Assembly (NCBI GenBank): GCA_012295275.1
Contig: CM022665.1
Span: 12,854,976-12,918,975, forward strand
Direction: 5' to 3'
Source of the DNA: Chrysomallon squamiferum
Lineage: Eukaryota; Mollusca; Gastropoda; Neomphalida; Peltospiridae
Length of the DNA stretch: 64,000 nucleotides
Shown here: piece after piece, positions 25,338 through 36,956 of the stretch
Position numbering within the stretch: position 1 is the first letter of the stretch
How the letters are laid out: the number at the start of each line of letters is the position of its first letter
Translations under genes and position numbers: made by a program
Notes under the pieces: model-generated
The model's input: only the letters and a program-made list of their open reading frames with translations
What the model was told of the DNA's origin: nothing
Database searches by the model: none

Positions 25338-28300
25338 TAAAAAAATAGTAATAAAAATAACAGAATAATAGAAAAAAGAATGAAAAAAAACCAACAACAA
25401 ATGAACTGGCAGCATTTGCAGAATTGATAAATGCAATAATGATCATAGTTCCAGTGTGCCAGATGAAGATTTTACAATGGACCTCATATTTTGAAATGTT
25501 TATTTTATCTTGATGCTTTCTGTTTTTGTTATTTTTTTAAATAAAAAAATGATGATACATGTGTTAAGATTGTAGGAAAAAACCCCAAACAAAAATAATT
25601 ATAAAATGGAATAATAAAAAAAAAGAAAGAAAAAAAAGAAAAAAAAGAAGCAGAACACACACACATGGATCTGACAAAAATTAATACTAATATTAAAATA
25701 ATTTAAAACAAATAAAACCCACAAAAAAAAACCCTACAAAAACGACAAAAAAAAAAATAAAAGAAATAAAAATAAATAAAAATAATATTGAAAATGTTAA
25801 TTTGTCAAGAGGGAATAGTGAATGCCTTCAAGGGACACTACACAAAACCAGGTAAGAGGAATACAAAAGAAAATTAAACCAACAAAACAAACAGTAATGT
25901 TTATTATTACCTTGCCACTTTATTTATGACACAACAACAATAATGGTATTGATGACCATGATAATGATGTTAATAAAGCTATAATTTTCACTTCCATTTA
26001 ACTAGACCAAAACTTTATTAACCAAGGGTTCAAAATGACAATGACCTTCTTATACCTTGTGGATGGCTGACTTGTAATTAGGTGATAAACCAAATGAATC
26101 GTGAAAATTTCCATTACCATTTTGTATTAACTTAGAAAATGTCTCTGAGCCAAAAATCCATTAAAAAAAAAAGTGTGCACAGAAAGCTTTTAAATAATTA
26201 AAAGATAAATTTAATCTGGTAACATATTAAAATATTAACATGCATGTTAACTGATAATTGGAATAAGAGTAAACAGCATTTATTATTTTTGTTAAACATA
26301 CAATGACTTTGGAAACAGTATTTCAAAATAACATTTCTGTTGTTATCTAGTAATTGACAAAGAAATACTTTATTTTATGGAACTCTCAGCACATTTTAAA
26401 CTCTGCTGATGATATCAAACATATAGTTTTATACATAGGATTATATATGAAACAATGAAATTCTCTTGTCAGCAACTGGCATTTAAACCTTCCCATAGTA
26501 GAAAAGAACATGTTATAACCTTTGATAAACTATGTCATAAGTTGCTGGCATATGATATAGCCTGGCAAAATAATTCAGTGAAACGAGCAAGAACAAACAT
26601 GCAAACACATGCATGAACACATAGACACCACACACTGTACATTTCAGTCCATCCCTTACCTTAAAAAAAAAAATATATATATATATAAAATAATAATAAA
26701 AAAGAGATAGAAAATAAACCAAAACATTCAAAAAAAATAAAGAATAAATATCAGAATGTAGCTATAAGTAATAACAAAATAAAATAATTTCAATAATGTT
26801 TTATTGTCTGGTCGCTTCTACAACAAAATAAACATCCTTTTTCATACCTGATTTATTTGAATATTCAACCAAAGGCCTTCAGTCATGGTAGATACACAAA
26901 TAAATACATTTCAAAACCTCATAATAAAAACAACCCTGAAACCAGTCTATAAATGTAGACCATGTATTTTTAGATTCAGTTCAGTATACTTTTTAATGTG
27001 GGCCTTTTGTCACATTTGTATTGGCTGGCTTCTGTTTATTACAGTAATATATTTTTCTATCAGTCATTAGAAGTCCTGGCATAAGCGGGACATTCAGACA
27101 TTTATTTGATCTCTTATTATCGTTATTATTATTTTTATAAATAATACTACTACTAATAATAATAATGATAGAAACCTACACATATATAAATACATCAAAT
27201 ATAAAGTGGAAAAAAAAAACAAAAAAACATATGAGAGTAGCACAAGAAATGTTTTTACAGTGACATTAAGTCCAATTGGGCACACAACAGATGTCATTTA
27301 TGCAGCCAGTGCATTTTTTTTCACTGATCCTGCAGTCTGAACATTGAAGCATCAAGTATTTTTTTAATTCAGTATTCAGTCTCTGGAAAGTTTGAAGTTA
27401 GAATTATTCAAAATATAATGAAATATATATATATATATATTTGTCTTTTTCTTTCTTTATTTCCAAATAACTGATTGAAAAATATTCAGAAAATGGGAAA
27501 ACAAATATAATTCAAAACATATTTCAACAAACAATAATACATGTATGTGTTTGAAATGTAAAGTAAAGATTATTAATATTTCAACTGAAAACCAAACAAA
27601 CACCAACTAATATAATGCAATATTAATATGAATGGAATCACAACCTTTAACACCCAGTTTTCTATTCTGGTTTCACAAAACAACACCTACTTATCAACAT
27701 GTAATACCACTTATTAATATTACATGTCTGAAATCTATTTTCAGTTTTCTCCATTTCCAGTACAAGACATTATTCATTAAACAGCAAGGCTTTCTTTGCA
27801 TTCGTGTACAGAAGTTATGTACATATACTCTGACCATTAACACTGATCACTGATGTACTTCATGAATATGCATGAGTTTATAAGGTTAGGGCATGTACCT
27901 TTATACTATGAAAGATGGCTTACTACAAATACTGTTGTATTCTTGATGCATTTTGTGACTGAGAATTAACTGCTAAGTTATACAAACAAGCTCATTATGT
28001 CCTAAATAATATGCACACCTAGTTTTATGTAGTTTCAAAAGAATGATCTTATTTATTTCGGAAGCTTGGTTTTTATGTATTTGATTATTGTCTTATTTTT
28101 ATTTATAAAATATAATTAAATATTTTTAGTTATTTCTTTGTTCAAATCCTTTTAAAGTGAATCAGTTATCTTTTAAACACACATTGTTTTTATGTTGTAG
28201 CATCAAAGATTGAAGAAAACCATATGATTTTTAACAAGAATCAAATATTAAAAAATGTGTAGAGTATAGCCTCACATGTGTTATGCAGATAGTCTGCTTA

Positions 28301-29310
28301 ATCTGAGTGTTCAGAAATTATATCTGTCATGTTTTCAGTTCTGTGATTTCCTAAAGCACTGGTTTTCAACCTTTTTCATACTGTGACCACTTATGAGCAA
28401 CTCATTTTGATGATGACCCCCTTTAAATCTTTTGATTCAATAATATCTAGGGTTATCTACCAAAGACAGTACAAAAGGAATCTATATTCACTATGACAGG
28501 TCCCAACCTATGTACATGTTTTTATTTATTCCTCCTTCCAAATCAAGTTGAAAAAAGCTAAAACATACCCTCGCGACCTCCAGAAAAAAGGCTGGTGATC
28601 CCTCTGGGGATCATGACCCCTCTGCTAAAAACCTATGTCCTAAAGCATTATGTATTATATGTGGTTCTTTTTTTTTTCTCTTTTTTTTTTGCTATTGTGG
28701 TTAGAACTGGTATTACAAATTTTTCTAATCTGTCTTTCATTTTTAATCAGCTGGTATGAATTGTCAGAATCTTCCATGAAAACATTTAAAACACACTTCC
28801 TTCCCATTTACACAGTACCAATACTAACAAGAGTAATGAGACAGTAATAGTAGTACTAGACATAGTAGTACGAATTGTATAGGCACTAGTAGTACTAGAA
28901 GACAAAGAACTAGTGATATAAACTTAGTACAGTAGGTAATATTAACCTTGTAATGCAAGCAAAATGTCTGACCATTTTCATTTGGAAAGAAATTAACAAT
29001 TAAATTCAAATATATTTAATCTTATTAACCTGATACTCATATTAAAACAATGCCCATCTTCTGTTAATGAATCCCCTAATTACTCTAAAACAAATTAATT
29101 TTATAGCTATGCAGATATATGGTATGAATTTCAATAGATGAAAAAATTGGGTATATTAATCTTATTAGTTTGTTATTTATTTATTATAATGGGAAGCATT
29201 TTTGGAAACAGTTTAACACTGAGTAAGTACTGACATCTTGCAGAAAGGCATTTATTTGAAACTGTCATATTTTATTAATTTTGGTCAGATTAAAGAATAT
29301 GTACTAAAAG

Positions 29311-29349
<39 letters not shown>

Positions 29350-31295
29350 TGCAATCAACTGTACAGTTTATATTTAAATAAAAAATACAGAAATTTAGCA
29401 AAACAATTATGAATATTGCATAAGACCGGTCAAAATATTCAAATACACTGACAAATTCATTCATACCCTCCTCTTTCTCTTTAACAAATGCACACACATT
29501 TGTTCTTTCCCCTACAATGCATACACACATACACAAAAGCCATCAAGCAATACAGAATTAGCAAATCCAAGCCGAAGTCAAAATAATTATGATCGATTCT
29601 TTGGCATAACTCTTTGTAACAATCTATACCTACAAACCTTACAGCAAACAAACAAGACACACAATGCAGTAAAAACCAACAGCTCCCCCCCCCCTGCATA
29701 AATAAACCTCTAATTATGGACAAGAAGTTGTCAAATAATGAAATATGGCTGAATGGCACATGAAAATGCATTTCTGTCCAAGTGTGCATTATGGGATGCT
29801 AATTGCAGAATCTATATGAGCCAGGTGGATGCTGTGTTTATCAAGCTGCAGGTATTGATTATCATGCCCAACAAATGACAAATGAAAACTGATTTGAAAG
29901 CTAAGCTCTGTGGGTGTTCTGTGTTAATAGTGTTATTACACATCACTGTATAATGCTAGTCGATGATTCTGCCAACACAGCTTTTCTTTATATAGGGAAA
30001 AAAAAAAAAAAAAAAGTAAAAATATATAATAAAAATACATGATGAGAGACATCATTTTTTTAAATTTTTACTATTATGCCTTTTTCAATAAATTCTTATT
30101 TATGTGTCTTTCATAATCTTTTCTTCTTTAAAAAACAAAACAAAACAAATCTTTTTAATGGTTCTGCAAACACAAATTTACTGTTTAACTTTTAAAAAAA
30201 AAAAAAAAAAAAAAAAACAAGATGGGATAAAGAAATCATTATTTTATTTAATACATATGGCAGATGGCTTTTATTTTAATACTTTTTAATGGCACATAAA
30301 TTTCCTTCCACTTTTAGTGTTTTTTCTGAATAAATATTTATACTGTACAGATTAAATTCATAACACTAAAATTATTTATTGTTATAATTAATGGATTTAT
30401 TTGGTTTTTATGGTTGTAACAGTAATCTGTTACATAAAATTATATACATATTTATTAATACTTATTAAGGTTTGTAAAACAAAAGCTAATATATATTTAT
30501 GTACTTTTTAATTTTGATATTTACTGAAAGTCTCATTTTTATTTCCTAGATAATGCTATTATTTTGAATTTGTATAGTAATAATTATTTACAACAAATTA
30601 TGTTACTCTATCTAGATAATTCCATAACATTATTATTTATTTATTCTAATATATAAAACATGTATTCACCTAGACTTAGGACAATAATGCTTATGACATT
30701 TTAATTTTTATACTGTTTATGCACTGCTATTCATTCCATCTCATGTGTTATTTATGGATATTTTGTTTAAATTTCAAAACTTATTCATGGCAGATGAACC
30801 CATCTGGGATGTGGTATTAGTGGTTCCTAATCCCTGGGGACCCATGAAGACAGTGCTGGGAGCACCTGAGATCTGTAAAATTAGTTCTGGGGATCTGTTA
30901 GAGAAGCTAAAAACGTGACATTGTGAACACTCAGCAAATCACAGAATTAAACAAATATTTTTTCTAATACACCCATTTATATTTAATTGACTATAAATTG
31001 TATGTATATGTATATAATAAATATTTTTGTCTTTCAGATGCTTTATGAAATTTTGAAAAAGAAAGGTTTGTTGTCTGTTAATCAAATTGGGCTTCATAAA
31101 CAGAGAGAACTTTCAAAAAATAGGAGGCTCTGTGGGGACAATGCAGCAGTTCTGGGTAGTAAGTAAAAATGGTGGGGACCACTGGTTTAGATGATACTAG
31201 TGGGTCAATTATCATTATTTTGAAAATAACCAAATGCTCACAAGACTGAAATTGCAGTTTGCTCAAAAATTGAAAATTAGTAATTTTCTAATGTG

Positions 31296-31326
<31 letters not shown>

Positions 31327-34300
31327 AAAAGAATCCTCTTTAAAAATGTTTAAAATTAAATTTGAAAAACCTCTGTAATCAGCAATGAGAACAATTAGTT
31401 TAAAACACGAATGTATTTTTTCTAACTCATTAGTATTTTTCAAATTAGTTTTTGTGAGCTGAAGATTCTGCACCAAGAAGAACTAAGTGTTGGCTGCTGA
31501 TTAATTTTTAACAACTGCTGTTTAATGGGTTAATAGTTCAGTGACGTGAAGATTAATTCTCACTTAGGGCAATGAACCTATAAAAAAAAACTAAAAACAA
31601 AAGCAAAAAACAATTACAGAAAAAGAGAAATGAAAATTTCAAATGATTAAAATATGTCAAATTAAAAAAAAATTAAATTGACCGACTCAAAAAACTAAAT
31701 TAAATATCATCATGTCTCCAATATTTATATATCAGATAGACCTTTTGAAAGCAAACATGTTAAAATATTGGCTGATTAATGAATTTTCAGACCTAAACAA
31801 ACATAAAACTCTATGATAAGCAAAACTATTGTTTGTAAATCAATTTTTCAAACCAAATATTCCAGAACTGTGTCAGTAAGCAAAATATTCAGTCATGTGG
31901 AAAAAACGTATAGTAAATAATATATTGGCCGCATCAATTACGTGAATACATTATTATTTTTGTTTTAACCTGTTTTGACATGTAAAACTATTGAGAAATA
32001 TTTCCATGTGATGTTGTGTTCTTATTTTGAGTCTGTTGCTACAAGATATTCTTCACATAAGAAAATATTTTCTTGACAACGATACAAAACTAATTGTTAC
32101 CAAATGAACTGCCAAAAAAAAAAAAAAAAAAAAAAAGAACAAAAGAACATAACAAGTAGGGGTCAATAACCATGACCTGTTGAAACATTTATATTCAGAT
32201 TAATTTTGTTTTAAATATCATCTAAATAATTGATTGACAGGTATTTTTTATTGATAACTTTGCTGAAACTCCTTTACAACTTGATAAATGGGGTCAAGTT
32301 AATTTAATTGTGTAAAATCACATTAACTAATGATGCATTTTAAAGAAATAGATAGAGAGAAAAAAGTAAAATAATAAATTATATATTCTTATTTAACACT
32401 GAATTTGGGTTTTATTGTTTTATCTTTTCACTGATTAACTTGAGAAAAATCTAAAATTTTATTAAAATATTGCAGTGTTATGTTGTAAAACTGTTTCAGC
32501 TAACCATTCAAGATCTAACACATAAGATTTTATAAACTTTTCAGTTGAATAAAAATGTAAAATAAGAATAAGCATATTTTTCTAATGTCACTGTTATATA
32601 TAGTTGTCAACCAATTATAAAAATGTAACTTCATCGGTTTTATTTATTTAAAATATTCATTTACCAATGGTATTTATATTTAAATAATTTTTTGTCAGAG
32701 TCTCCCATTTAGTGCTGAATTCCAAACTGTTGTAAACATTATTTGATTATCTAAAATCATGTTAAATTTACCCAGTGAAAACAGTGACATTCATCACTTA
32801 ATAAAAACACTGGCTAAAATCCATTAAGCAAATAATTATCATTACACCTGTCAAAATAATGAACATTCAAATAAAAATTTATCCTGAAATTTATGCTGAT
32901 GTGCAGTACTTTTTCAGCAGGTCCCCAGCAACACCAAAAAAAACAACAAAAAAAAAAATTAAAAAGAAAAACCTTCAGAGCAAACACTGTAAATTGTTAC
33001 ATCATAATAAATTAAAAAAAAGAAAAAAAAAAGGGATCTCATGGATACTAGCTCAGTAAAAACATATTTCTTTTATTGATTTTAAAATGAATGTTCTTAT
33101 CTTGGTAATGTTCTTTCCATTAGCATATAGTATTTCGCTTGTTTCAGTATAAACAAGATTAACTCTGAGAAACTTGAGGTCATCTAGATAATTACAAGTT
33201 AAGACTGGAACACAGATTGTATCTATTACAGATCAGTCCGTATAGCCATATATAATGAAGGCATACGCTTCTTAAAGTGAACCTATGATTTTATGAACAG
33301 CCAGATGATACAATTTATTGTTTTATTATTTTTCTTTTTTTTTAAATGCCTAGCACTGCTGTTAATTCAGCATGACAATAAGAAAATAATGATTGGAGAC
33401 AGGAGGTTATCATTTTATTTTGTCAAGTCGAAAACAGACTTTGAAAATATGGTGGATTTATAGTGATTTAATTGAATCTAGAAGTATTTTTAACTGGATG
33501 CTAATATAAATACTAATACAATACTATATATCTATATGTATATAGGCAAGCACATGCACACGCACAGATCTAATTACTGTTTTCCCATCTCTCTATGCTG
33601 ACTTGTCATTTGTTGTTACAGAATTTTAATGAAATAGATTAAGGAAAACCTGTTTTATCTTCATTATAACATGCAGACAGATTGTACTTCAGGTATTACA
33701 TTAGCATGTAATTCAAATATGGAAATCCAGTTAAGTGTCTAGAGGTAACAATCACTTTATAGATTAAACTGAAATTGAAGATTGGCTCTAGAAACAGCAG
33801 TAATCTATGGATGTTACATGTTAACAAACAAGTACAATAAAACTGAGTCAAGTAGCTTGGTATTCACTTGCTACTCGGTTTACATACAACACTATATATA
33901 AAGAATATACAGACTAATAAACATTTGTGTTTTTATACACACTTACTCGAGTTAAAGTGTTAATTAAGAAAACAGGCTCACATTATTACTGTATGTCATT
34001 TTATAATAATCTATAGCATATACAGGATTCTTATGACAGTTAAATAAAGAATAAAAAATAAATTAAATTAAGAATTAAAAATAAACTAAAAAATAAATAG
34101 AAATCAAAAAAAGAAAAATTAAACTGTACTGGGTGGGGAAAAAAGTAAAGATTTCATTAACAATTAGAGTTCCTTTTGAAACAATATATTAATTACAGGC
34201 ACAAAAACAACACTTCCATATAAAATTTAAAAAAATTAAAAATATTAAATAAAAATTTAAAGATCATAATTATTGTGAAATTGTAGTTATGTCTTACCTG

Positions 34301-36423
34301 AAATTATTAACTATAATTTAGAATTTAGAAACTTCAAATTAAAAATAAAAAACAAAATCAGAAAGAATAATAATTGTTGTAACACCCTAGCTGAAATTTT
34401 AATATTAATTATTTTGCAAGTAACATACACCATTTAATCACCAATCCAGTAAAAATAGATAGTATCACAACAAAGAAAAATCTAATTAAATAAAAAAATG
34501 TCATCTTTTACATACAAAACCTCCCCCCCCCAGCTTAATAAAATATATGTACACACACATTTTCAACATACTATCAGGATAGCTGTAAATAATATTTTAA
34601 CTTGAAATAATGGCCAAACAAAAACATAAAATAATTAATTTTCTTTTTTTCTAACATAATACCAGGCAATAAAGTCTTCATTTATTTCACAATATGAAAT
34701 TAAAAATGAAATGTCTTTATATATCAGATCAGTAAAGAGTTATTTCAGAAGAAATGATAAATAATTTAAAAGAAAATAGGGTAATGAAATAAAAAAATTA
34801 AATTAAATAAAATTAAATTAAAATAAAACCATTTTTAAGAAAAAGAAATAACTGTATTTTTGTGTATACCTGTATCTATTTTTCTCTCTCTATATATATG
34901 TGCATGCATGTGTGTATATATGAGAGAGAGAGAGAGAGAGTGTATTTGTAAAAAATGTCATCTCTGCACAAAATTTAATTTTATTAGTAATTTTCTTCTA
35001 ACACCATAAATATGAATAATGGAGTAGGTTTTGTTCATTGTTATTGAAATGTGCTAGCCTCATCGTGAATGATAATGTATTTGGGGCAAGGCAACCCCCA
35101 GTTTTGATTTATTAGTTACTAGGAAGATAAAATTAATAGCAACAAAAACAGTGATTTAAGCATTAGTGTTCCAGACCGTCAAATCAAACAGGCCACAATA
35201 GTGTTAATAATGCAAACATGAACAATCATGTACAGGAATAGATACTCCAGGTTGTTATCATTGGTCTACCAAACAATAAAAAGAGAAAAACAACTTAATG
35301 ATTATAATAGATTAAAAACAAAAGTATATTAGTAAATAAATATTCTCTGGGTATCTTAGTTTTATAACAATCACTTCCATAAAGGATGCCTATTCTTTAT
35401 TGAAAAAGGCTTTATAATAAATGTTTTATTATTTTATATATATATGTATAAAACTCTTGTTAATATAAAAAGAAATTAATAATAATAAAATAAAAAATAA
35501 CACAGTGTACAACTGGAGTATTACTACCTGTACATTTAATATCTGGAGTAAAATAAACATTTGTGTGTACAAGTAAAGTGAATTGGTTATAGATTTTTCA
35601 ATTTTAAGTACACAATGTAACTCAATGACTCATACCATAATGTTTTTTTCTTTTTTAAATTAAAATTTATTTTTGCTGAACATTTAAAAGTCACTATATA
35701 TATATATATTAGTACACAATGGCATGTTTTTTAAACATAGACAAAAAGTCTTTGTTCAAAATTTAAAAGTTGCTGTTCTTAAAATTTAAATGTAGAAAAG
35801 AAAAAAAAAAAAAAAAAAAAAATTCAACATTTTAAAGTCAAAACTGTAACCAATTCTCTTTCATTAAGCACTTTCAAGTATTTACATATTGGAGGATTAT
35901 TCAAGAAATTAATCTGCTCTATAATGGACCTTGAATAAATCTCTTCCATGTTAACAAAATATTATAAAAATATAAAAAAACAAAGTTAATTTTAACTTCT
36001 CCAAATACCCCCACTAAAGAAAATTTCTGGAACTGCATGTTTATCAAAAACATGCTTAGATATTTCTTAACCCACTATGACTGAGGTATATCTGACATAA
36101 AAGCAGAATATCTGCGACCTAATATATCTGATAAAATGTATTTTACTGAACCTCTGTGCACAGAGTCTGAACAGATATCTTATTCAATAAGAAATGTCCT
36201 GTTATTACCTGCAGTCATGCCTGAGTTATCAACTGTAAAACATGTTTTTTAGAATTAGACAGACACTGTAAAATCTGTGTCAAGTCTAAAGACTGGAATC
36301 ACAGAACATAATGAAGTCAAATGAATAAAAAGACAATAAATAAAATAAAATAAAACATCAAAGCCATAAAAAATCTTACCTCATATTGTAGGTCCACTTG
36401 TTTACTTTAAACGAAGGCTCCAT
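8879..36423 (-). CDS. TUB: Tubby / Tubby-like protein (TUB/TULP3 family), complete, 13 coding exons
   Basis: Spliced CDS in transcript order: 36423-36380, 17681-17643, 17093-17048, 16121-15962, 15078-14911, 14336-14086, 13831-13607, 13074-12962, 12588-12489, 10290-10192, 9848-9761, 9629-9546, 9012-8879. That is 1551 nt, or 516 residues plus stop; every junction is GT-AG and phase-consistent. Residues about 28-60 form a charged, basic segment (EKQNRKKRQ) like the IFT-A-binding N-terminus of TUB/TULP3. Residues 97-265 are Ser/Pro/Asp-rich and probably disordered. Residues about 266-516 are a full tubby domain ending FDGKLACE. Lys347 and Arg349 in GKLRSN match the PI(4,5)P2-binding pair (Lys330/Arg332) of mouse tubby. 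Family role: a phosphoinositide-bound adaptor that carries GPCRs and other membrane cargo into cilia. The length is near human TUB (506). A single TUB/TULP3-type ancestor is likely; the paralogue cannot be settled here. Confidence 0.95.
9546..9629 (-). CDS. TUB: Tubby exon 12
   Basis: 84 nt encoding [20 protein letters not shown] and then FQIVHDND, a hallmark tubby-domain block. The acceptor (TTTTCAG) and donor (GTAAG) are strong; both boundaries are phase 1. Confidence 0.95.
9761..9848 (-). CDS. TUB: Tubby exon 11
   Basis: 88 nt encoding [20 protein letters not shown] and TPVWND. The [10 protein letters not shown] wording is closer to TULP3 (MENLVELHNK) than to mammalian TUB (TESIIELQNK), judged from remembered family sequences. 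Confidence 0.93.
10192..10290 (-). CDS. TUB: Tubby exon 10
   Basis: 99 nt, 33 whole codons, encoding [20 protein letters not shown] and then [13 protein letters not shown]. The donor is GTATGT. The 2.2-kb intron upstream (10291-12488) is AT-rich with an AAT cluster near 12360; I see nothing else in it. Confidence 0.93.
12489..12588 (-). CDS. TUB: Tubby exon 9
   Basis: 100 nt encoding [20 protein letters not shown] and then [13 protein letters not shown]. The loop after DSGDNPKKS is shorter than in vertebrate TUB, which carries extra Ser/Thr-rich residues there. Confidence 0.93.
12962..13074 (-). CDS. TUB: Tubby exon 8, carrying the phosphoinositide-binding pair
   Basis: 113 nt encoding [20 protein letters not shown], then [18 protein letters not shown] with Arg349 split across the junction. 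Lys347 and Arg349 are the residues equivalent to those that hold PI(4,5)P2 in mouse tubby. The intron upstream (13075-13606) holds nothing recognised. Confidence 0.95.
13607..13831 (-). CDS. TUB: Tubby exon 7, start of the tubby domain
   Basis: 225 nt, 75 whole codons. The first 29 residues are linker; from [20 protein letters not shown] onward it is tubby domain, continuing with [20 protein letters not shown]. The donor is GTACTG, weaker than its neighbours. Confidence 0.95.
14086..14336 (-). CDS. TUB: Tubby exon 6, disordered linker
   Basis: 251 nt encoding a Pro/Ser/Asn-rich, Asp-bearing linker (for example [20 protein letters not shown]). No domain. It is assigned by clean splice sites and by phase agreement on both sides. 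Confidence 0.88.
14517..14790. repeat. Intronic degenerate minisatellite, period about 35-39 bp
   Basis: Seven to eight diverged copies of a unit CAAAACCAGTTAACAATTT followed by CTCATTATTGTTTTTATTTT, with copies starting near 14517, 14559, 14596, 14633 and on to about 14775. It lies in the intron between Tubby exons 6 and 5. Confidence 0.8.
14829..14884. repeat. (TTTA)n microsatellite
   Basis: Near-perfect TTTA array in the same intron as the degenerate minisatellite, ending about 27 bp from exon 5. In the transcript it is a TAAA array just after the donor. Confidence 0.9.
14911..15078 (-). CDS. TUB: Tubby exon 5, acidic linker
   Basis: 168 nt encoding [20 protein letters not shown], then a TPQTK segment and an SDTDSDD stretch. 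Low complexity, probably disordered. Phases agree on both sides. Confidence 0.88.
15079..15961 (-). other. Tubby intron 4, with a motif-rich unique segment
   Basis: 883-bp intron. Positions 15540-15780 are non-repetitive and unusually balanced in composition for this window. They include a GGCAAC half X-box (15624-15629) and several homeodomain-like ATTA cores. An (ATG/AAT)n microsatellite (15898-15937) sits next to the exon-4 donor. Confidence 0.4.
15962..16121 (-). CDS. TUB: Tubby exon 4, basic IFT-A-binding-like segment
   Basis: 160 nt encoding [20 protein letters not shown] and then [20 protein letters not shown]. It aligns by eye with LLEQKQKKKRQEPLMVQ of TUB and LLEKRQRKKRLEPFMVQPN of TULP3. 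In TULP3 this region binds the IFT-A complex, which links cargo to ciliary entry. Confidence 0.93.
16243..16272. repeat. AT palindrome of about 30 bp
   Basis: AAATGAATATATAT followed by its near-exact reverse complement, forming a tight hairpin 120 bp upstream of exon 4 in intron 3. The rest of the intron (to 17047) shows no feature. Confidence 0.75.
17048..17093 (-). CDS. TUB: Tubby exon 3, 46-nt small exon
   Basis: Encodes [15 protein letters not shown] after a split serine, the start of the N-terminal helix. It corresponds to the LRQQKLDRQ region of mammalian TUB. Strong GTGAGT donor. Confidence 0.85.
17643..17681 (-). CDS. TUB: Tubby exon 2, 39-nt microexon
   Basis: Encodes [12 protein letters not shown], framed by split Arg and Ser codons. 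Its length is a multiple of three, and both neighbouring exons stay in frame without it, so it can be a cassette exon. Acceptor TTTTCTAG, donor GTAAGT. Confidence 0.8.
17761..17841. repeat. (GA)n microsatellite, (CU)n in the Tubby pre-mRNA
   Basis: About 80 bp of GA repeat with a single C interruption (GACGAG). In transcript orientation it is a long CU repeat ending 79 nt before microexon 2, followed by poly-U. Confidence 0.95.
22140..22510. repeat. Decayed GATG/GATGAATG tandem tract
   Basis: Scattered GATGGATG, GATGAATG and TTGATGAATGGG units over about 370 bp, clearly derived from a tetranucleotide array that has diverged. Intronic. Confidence 0.65.
22611..22623 (+). promoter_or_regulatory. 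Consensus RFX X-box in Tubby intron 1
   Basis: GTTACC-C-AGCAAC matches the X-box consensus GTNRCC-N(0-3)-RGYAAC at every defined position. RFX/DAF-19 factors use this motif to drive cilium genes, and TUB/TULP3 proteins act at cilia. The neighbouring 22630-22860 is non-repetitive, with homeodomain-like TAATTA sites, as in an enhancer. The motif match is seen; function is inferred. Confidence 0.5.
28349..28645. mobile_element. hAT-type MITE with intact 8-bp target duplication
   Basis: The element spans 28357-28637 (281 bp) and is flanked on both sides by TCCTAAAG, the 8-bp duplication expected of hAT. The left end CACTGGTTTTCAACCTTTTT matches the common hAT terminus CAGTGGTTCTCAACCTTTTT; the right end, reversed, reads CATAGGTTTTTAGCAGAGG. 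GACCCC-type motifs near both ends are typical of this group. No coding capacity. Confidence 0.88.
29314..29348. repeat. (GT)n microsatellite
   Basis: Uninterrupted GT dinucleotides in Tubby intron 1. Confidence 0.95.
29770..29990. promoter_or_regulatory. Candidate intronic cis-regulatory segment
   Basis: Unique, less A/T-biased sequence dense in recognisable factor cores: CTAATTGC (homeodomain), CAGGTGG (E-box type), TGTTTATC (Fox type) and TTGATTATCATG (Cut/PBX type). It is free of the simple repeats found all around it. Inference from composition and motifs only. Confidence 0.3.
30818..31184. mobile_element. Older hAT-like MITE remnant
   Basis: The left end TAGTGGTTCCTAATCCCTGG and the reversed right end CAGTGGTCCCCACC resemble hAT termini (CAGTGGTTCCCAACC). 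It is about 367 bp with no coding capacity. The flanking 8-mers no longer match, so it is older or its edges are imprecise. Confidence 0.6.
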
Positions 36424-36426
36424 AGC
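36380..36426 (-). CDS. TUB: Tubby exon 1 with the start codon
   Basis: The ATG at 36423-36421 opens [14 protein letters not shown] and ends in AG before GTAAGA, phase 2. Just upstream, TCTCCTAG immediately precedes GCTATGG, a good acceptor, so a non-coding exon further up probably splices in here. The short N-terminus has no close match I recall in vertebrate isoforms. Confidence 0.75.
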
Positions 36427-36906
36427 CTAGGAGACTTATAAATATATATACTTTTTAAAAATTGTTTCTATTTTTCACTTTTTTTTCTTTTGTTTAAATA
36501 TATATATATATATATTTTTTTTTGTATTTCTACAATCTCTGTGACGAACACAAGACTATCTGCTGATATCCAGGTATAAGATAAACGATAAAGAAAGACA
36601 TACTCCTTATGGCAAGGGACATACTGTTCATCACACACACACACACAATGCAACACAGTACACTGTCACCACAGTAGTAACATTGCCTTCAGTCTGTTGA
36701 TTGTTGCTAAAATCATCCTAAGTATTGATCCCAAAGCTCTGTGACATCACCAAACTTGATGCTAACTGGCTATTCGACACTCAGAACAACGGTCTCTGGT
36801 CCTGACTGCACTGGCTTCACATCGAGTCTGTGATTCACAAAACAATAAGGTTTCCTGATAAACTGACTGCCACATGCTTCACTGGGGTTAAATAAATGTA
36901 TTATCT

Positions 36907-36956
36907 ACCTGGTGGTCATCGAAATGGCTTTGCCAATCAATGTAACACCACCAGGT
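36907..36956. repeat. GC-rich inverted repeat, 10-bp perfect arms
   Basis: ACCTGGTGGT at 36907-36916 and ACCACCAGGT at 36947-36956 are perfect inverse copies with a 30-nt spacer. They contain paired CACCAGGT E2-box-like sites (Snail/ZEB type). The left arm overlaps the donor of the possible alternative first exon. Confidence 0.75.
36909..36919 (-). CDS. Possible alternative first coding exon of the Tubby gene
   Basis: On the minus strand, ATGACCACCAG is followed by GTAGAT. It ends in the same phase (AG, phase 2) as exon 1 and would splice in frame to exon 2, giving an MTTRPQSPGN start. The 36650-37150 region is less A/T-rich than its surroundings. Evidence is only a start codon, a plausible donor and phase agreement, which has a one-in-three chance of occurring randomly. 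Confidence 0.3.

Larger units (their letters stand above)
17682..36379 (-). other. Tubby intron 1 (18.7 kb)
   Basis: No coding exon of another gene was found inside. It is mostly A/T-rich unique DNA with A/T homopolymers and microsatellites: (AAT)n at 25276-25335, (GT)n at 29314-29348 and poly(A) at 31297-31324. It also contains an X-box, two hAT-like elements and a motif-rich segment at 29770-29990, annotated separately. Segments 20160-20600, 23200-23470 and 33100-33950 are unique and less A/T-biased, with no assignable function. Confidence 0.8.
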
